Origin: Rhynochetos jubatus
Taxonomy: Eukaryota; Chordata; Aves; Eurypygiformes; Rhynochetidae
Assembly: GCA_027574665.1 (NCBI GenBank)
Contig: CM050656.1
Location: 6,385,001 to 6,449,000 of the forward strand
Reading direction: 5' to 3'
DNA: 64,000 nucleotides
Below, in pieces: positions 61,595 through 64,000 of this stretch (position 1 is its first letter; each line of letters begins with the position of its first letter). Made by a program: the position numbers and the translations under genes. Below the pieces are notes generated by a model. It was not told the DNA's origin. It saw nothing but the letters and a program-made list of their open reading frames with translations, and did not search any database.

Positions 61595-61935
61595 CTGTCA
61601 TCAAGATGCATGCTTCTGCTACAATGCCTTTGAAGTCAATGCTGCCCCGGTGCCACAGGGAGACACTTCGGACGCAGAAACATCTGCTTACATCTGGAGT
61701 GCAGGCAGTAAAACCAGGCACGATTTTGATTTTCTTGTAGTTCAAAGGCAGTCCGAAGTAACTCACTCCATTTAAACTCATTCCGATGGGCCTGATCCAA
61801 AGCCTTATTAAGAAACCTTATTAAAGGAGTAGCTCAAAACCTTTTAGAGAGAATCTTCTTCCCCTGCTCTCAGTGGGCTTTGAATCAGGTCCTTCCGCCC
61901 AAAGACTGAAGTTACACTGACACCAGTTCAGGGGT
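61595..61935. repeat. Degenerate foldback repeat (sauropsid-type)
   Basis: Arms gggcctgatccaaagcc (61788-61804) and gggctttgaatcaggtcc (61875-61892) are inverted copies with two mismatches. Nearby are tttgaagtcaatg (61629), gaagtaactcactcc (61755) and gttacactgacaccag (61910). These words recur in palindromic non-autonomous repeats of turtles and birds, by recollection. Family not assigned. Confidence 0.4.
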
Positions 61936-63892
61936 TTCTGTGGCTGCATCTTTCTGAGTCCAGACAGACCCACCACTGATTTCTGCACTTTGCTGCCACA
62001 CAGCACCAGAGGCAGAGTGCTACAAAAGGCACAGTCTCAAGAAGCAAGATGAAGTTTCAGGAGTTACTGTCTGCTTCTCAGTGATCACAGTTGGCTCAAT
62101 AAACAACAGAAGCATATTCAAAGTATCTCAGCTCTGTAATTATTATTCTCCACACACATTCTCACAGGACACACAGACACAGATGGAAAAACATCCTCTC
62201 CTTCAGTATCAACAGGTTAACTGAGTTTGTTACTTCCATTTAATATCCCTTCTAAAAGCTGCAGCTGAAAGGCAGGCTGCTGGATGCTGTCTGACAACCC
62301 AGCATTTAAAAAAAAATCCAAGTGCTGAAAAACTCACCTTTGCTGTCAGAAATCAGATGAATGGAGAAGAACATTTCTCTTGCCCCACAGGCTCCCTCAG
62401 CTCATGCCATGTCATTTACATGCGCTGAGCTCAGAGTGAGTCTCCCCTTTCCAAGCCAGATCCTTTCCAGATGTGAGCAGCAGAATTAGAGGGAGTAATA
62501 GGCAACACTCTACCAACGAGAGCTTCCTGCACTTCCCAACAAAATCGGAGAGGAATTTTCCAAAGTCACCATATGGGAAAATATGAGTAGGAAAGGGGAA
62601 GCAGCTATAGTCTGAATATAAAGACTTCGGCAAAAAACAATCTCCCATTGCTTTTTGTCAACAGAGTTTGCAAGGTCCATGAGAGATGCCGAAAGAAAAC
62701 ATGCTGGAATTGACAAGCGCAGCAGAGACAGTGTGTGCTTTAGCAATTCATTGCAGGATACCCGAGCTGCACTATCTGGTACTAAATCTTTCATTTTAGC
62801 TGCATTTAACACAAAATCTGAATTCCAGGTGGGAATGTCCTCCCATTCCCAGGGGTCTGGTTCAAATTAGCTAGGAACAGACATCAGCAGTTTTTCCCTG
62901 CGGTTCATCTCCCTCCCCTTTAACTCCCCCTGGTTTTCAACCCATCAACTGATCTTCAGGGGACCAGGGGTAGACAGTCTGAAACTACGAATGTCTTCGA
63001 GGCAAAGTCCCCAAATTTGACCTAAAATCCCATCTACCCAATCTCCTTTTTATATTCTAATCCCCATATTAAAGCACTAAACATCAGAATAACCCTCCAC
63101 CACACACACACTCCAGCCCCGGACATGTTCAGCCCACAAGTTTCCCCTTTCTTATTTCTCCCCTCTCGGTAAAAAGAGAGGATCACACAGTACGCTCTAA
63201 GTGCAGCAATACTTCCAAGAAAACAACTCAGCTTTTTGTCACTGACAGCAGAGTTACTATTTTAAATCTAAAGCCACCTGTTTTGTGAATGCCCCGCAGC
63301 GCTCCGTACAGTACCTCCACAAAATCTGCAGAGGATGTCCTCACCAAGAACACGACCTTCTTGCTGAATTCCAAAAAGAGGACACTGATTCTTTCCTCTC
63401 CACTCCAGCTGAACTGAAGTCTAAAGCAATTAAGTTATTTCCTCTCTCTCTTCTTCCAGGCTCATATCAACTGGAGCTGATCCCCCTCTGTGCCACGTGT
63501 AAGTTTCCAAAAGTTACTGTGGGAAGTGTGATTTGCTACAACAAAAATAAAAACAAAACAAAGCTGGCTGCTTTTTCTTAGTGATTCAGACATCCAGGAT
63601 GCATTTCCCTGCTACCCTCTCTATATTACAGTGCCCAGAGTCCATACAATAAGATTTACACAGTTTTCAGGGAAGAGAAAAAAAGCGTGCCTATCTTGGG
63701 GGACCACCCCATCCCACCCCAATCTGCAGAGGAGGACTGGGGTGATTTCCTGGCTCGCTACTGATGTCAGAGCAGCCCACAAGGGAGAGGAAGAGAGCAG
63801 GATTCGACCTTCCTCAACACAGTGCAGTTTAATCTTTCTGTCGAACAGGTATAGTACTTGGCTGTCATGTAGCACCCAGAGGTACTGCATTG

Positions 63893-64000
63893 TAAAAGGA
63901 GAGGCATTATGCCCCCGTTAGTGGGGAAACAGAGGCACACAAATGACATAGCCAGCCCGGGATTATCCAGCAGGACAGAGCCAGTGCTAGAATCCAGATA
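63893..64000 (-). repeat. MIR-like SINE remnant at window edge
   Basis: gcattatgcccccgttagtg, ggggaaacagaggcaca, cagagccagtgctagaatcc follow the antisense MIR order (ccccattttacagatg, gaaactgaggcaca, cagagccgggattcgaacc). The copy may continue past the window. Confidence 0.6.

Larger units (their letters stand above)
60131..64000. other. PODN upstream flank
   Basis: 3.9 kb without a recognisable gene; in human the next gene in this direction is SCP2, but no SCP2 exon is visible here. It contains the foldback remnant and the MIR-like fragment. Confidence 0.7.

Noticed and set aside
60131..64000. 3' end of SCP2, expected by synteny
   Set aside because: No SCP2 coding motif is visible; it probably lies beyond the right edge.

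Overview
The window is vertebrate, almost certainly avian, nuclear DNA. Two multi-exon genes have canonical GT-AG introns and near-family-perfect protein matches. The interspersed repeats include a fresh-looking 3' end of a CR1 LINE (7362-7594) of the type typical of bird genomes, plus older CR1 and MIR-like remnants. I see nothing prokaryotic, viral or CRISPR-like.

Layout. (1) 1-28030: the 3' two-thirds of SLC1A7 (excitatory amino acid transporter 5, EAAT5) on the plus strand. Eight coding exons between 2538 and 26949 give 420 residues plus a stop; the 5' exons lie left of the window. A 3' UTR of about 1.05 kb follows, with AATAAA at 28002. (2) About 28060-39480: intergenic DNA between two convergent genes. 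It holds a long imperfect hairpin at 34096-34179, a GC-rich block at 35280-36720 with a CCTCT pentanucleotide array, and short ancient repeats. (3) 39480-60100: PODN (podocan, a secreted small leucine-rich proteoglycan) on the minus strand. Nine coding exons, ATG at 59891 and stop at 39985, give a 590-residue protein that looks complete. A GC-rich promoter and probable 5' UTR intron lie around 59.9-60.13 kb. (4) 60130-64000: sequence upstream of PODN with no recognisable gene, including a foldback repeat remnant and a MIR-like fragment at the right edge.

The tail-to-tail SLC1A7/PODN order matches the human 1p32.3 arrangement, which supports both identifications. The two genes do not act together in any known pathway: one is a plasma-membrane glutamate transporter and chloride channel best known from retina, the other an extracellular-matrix protein. 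I did not find a convincing new biological system. The items most worth a second look are the pre-miRNA-like hairpin at 34.1 kb, the C28 tract in a PODN intron, the GC-rich intergenic block, and a hairpin sitting on the likely PODN cleavage site.
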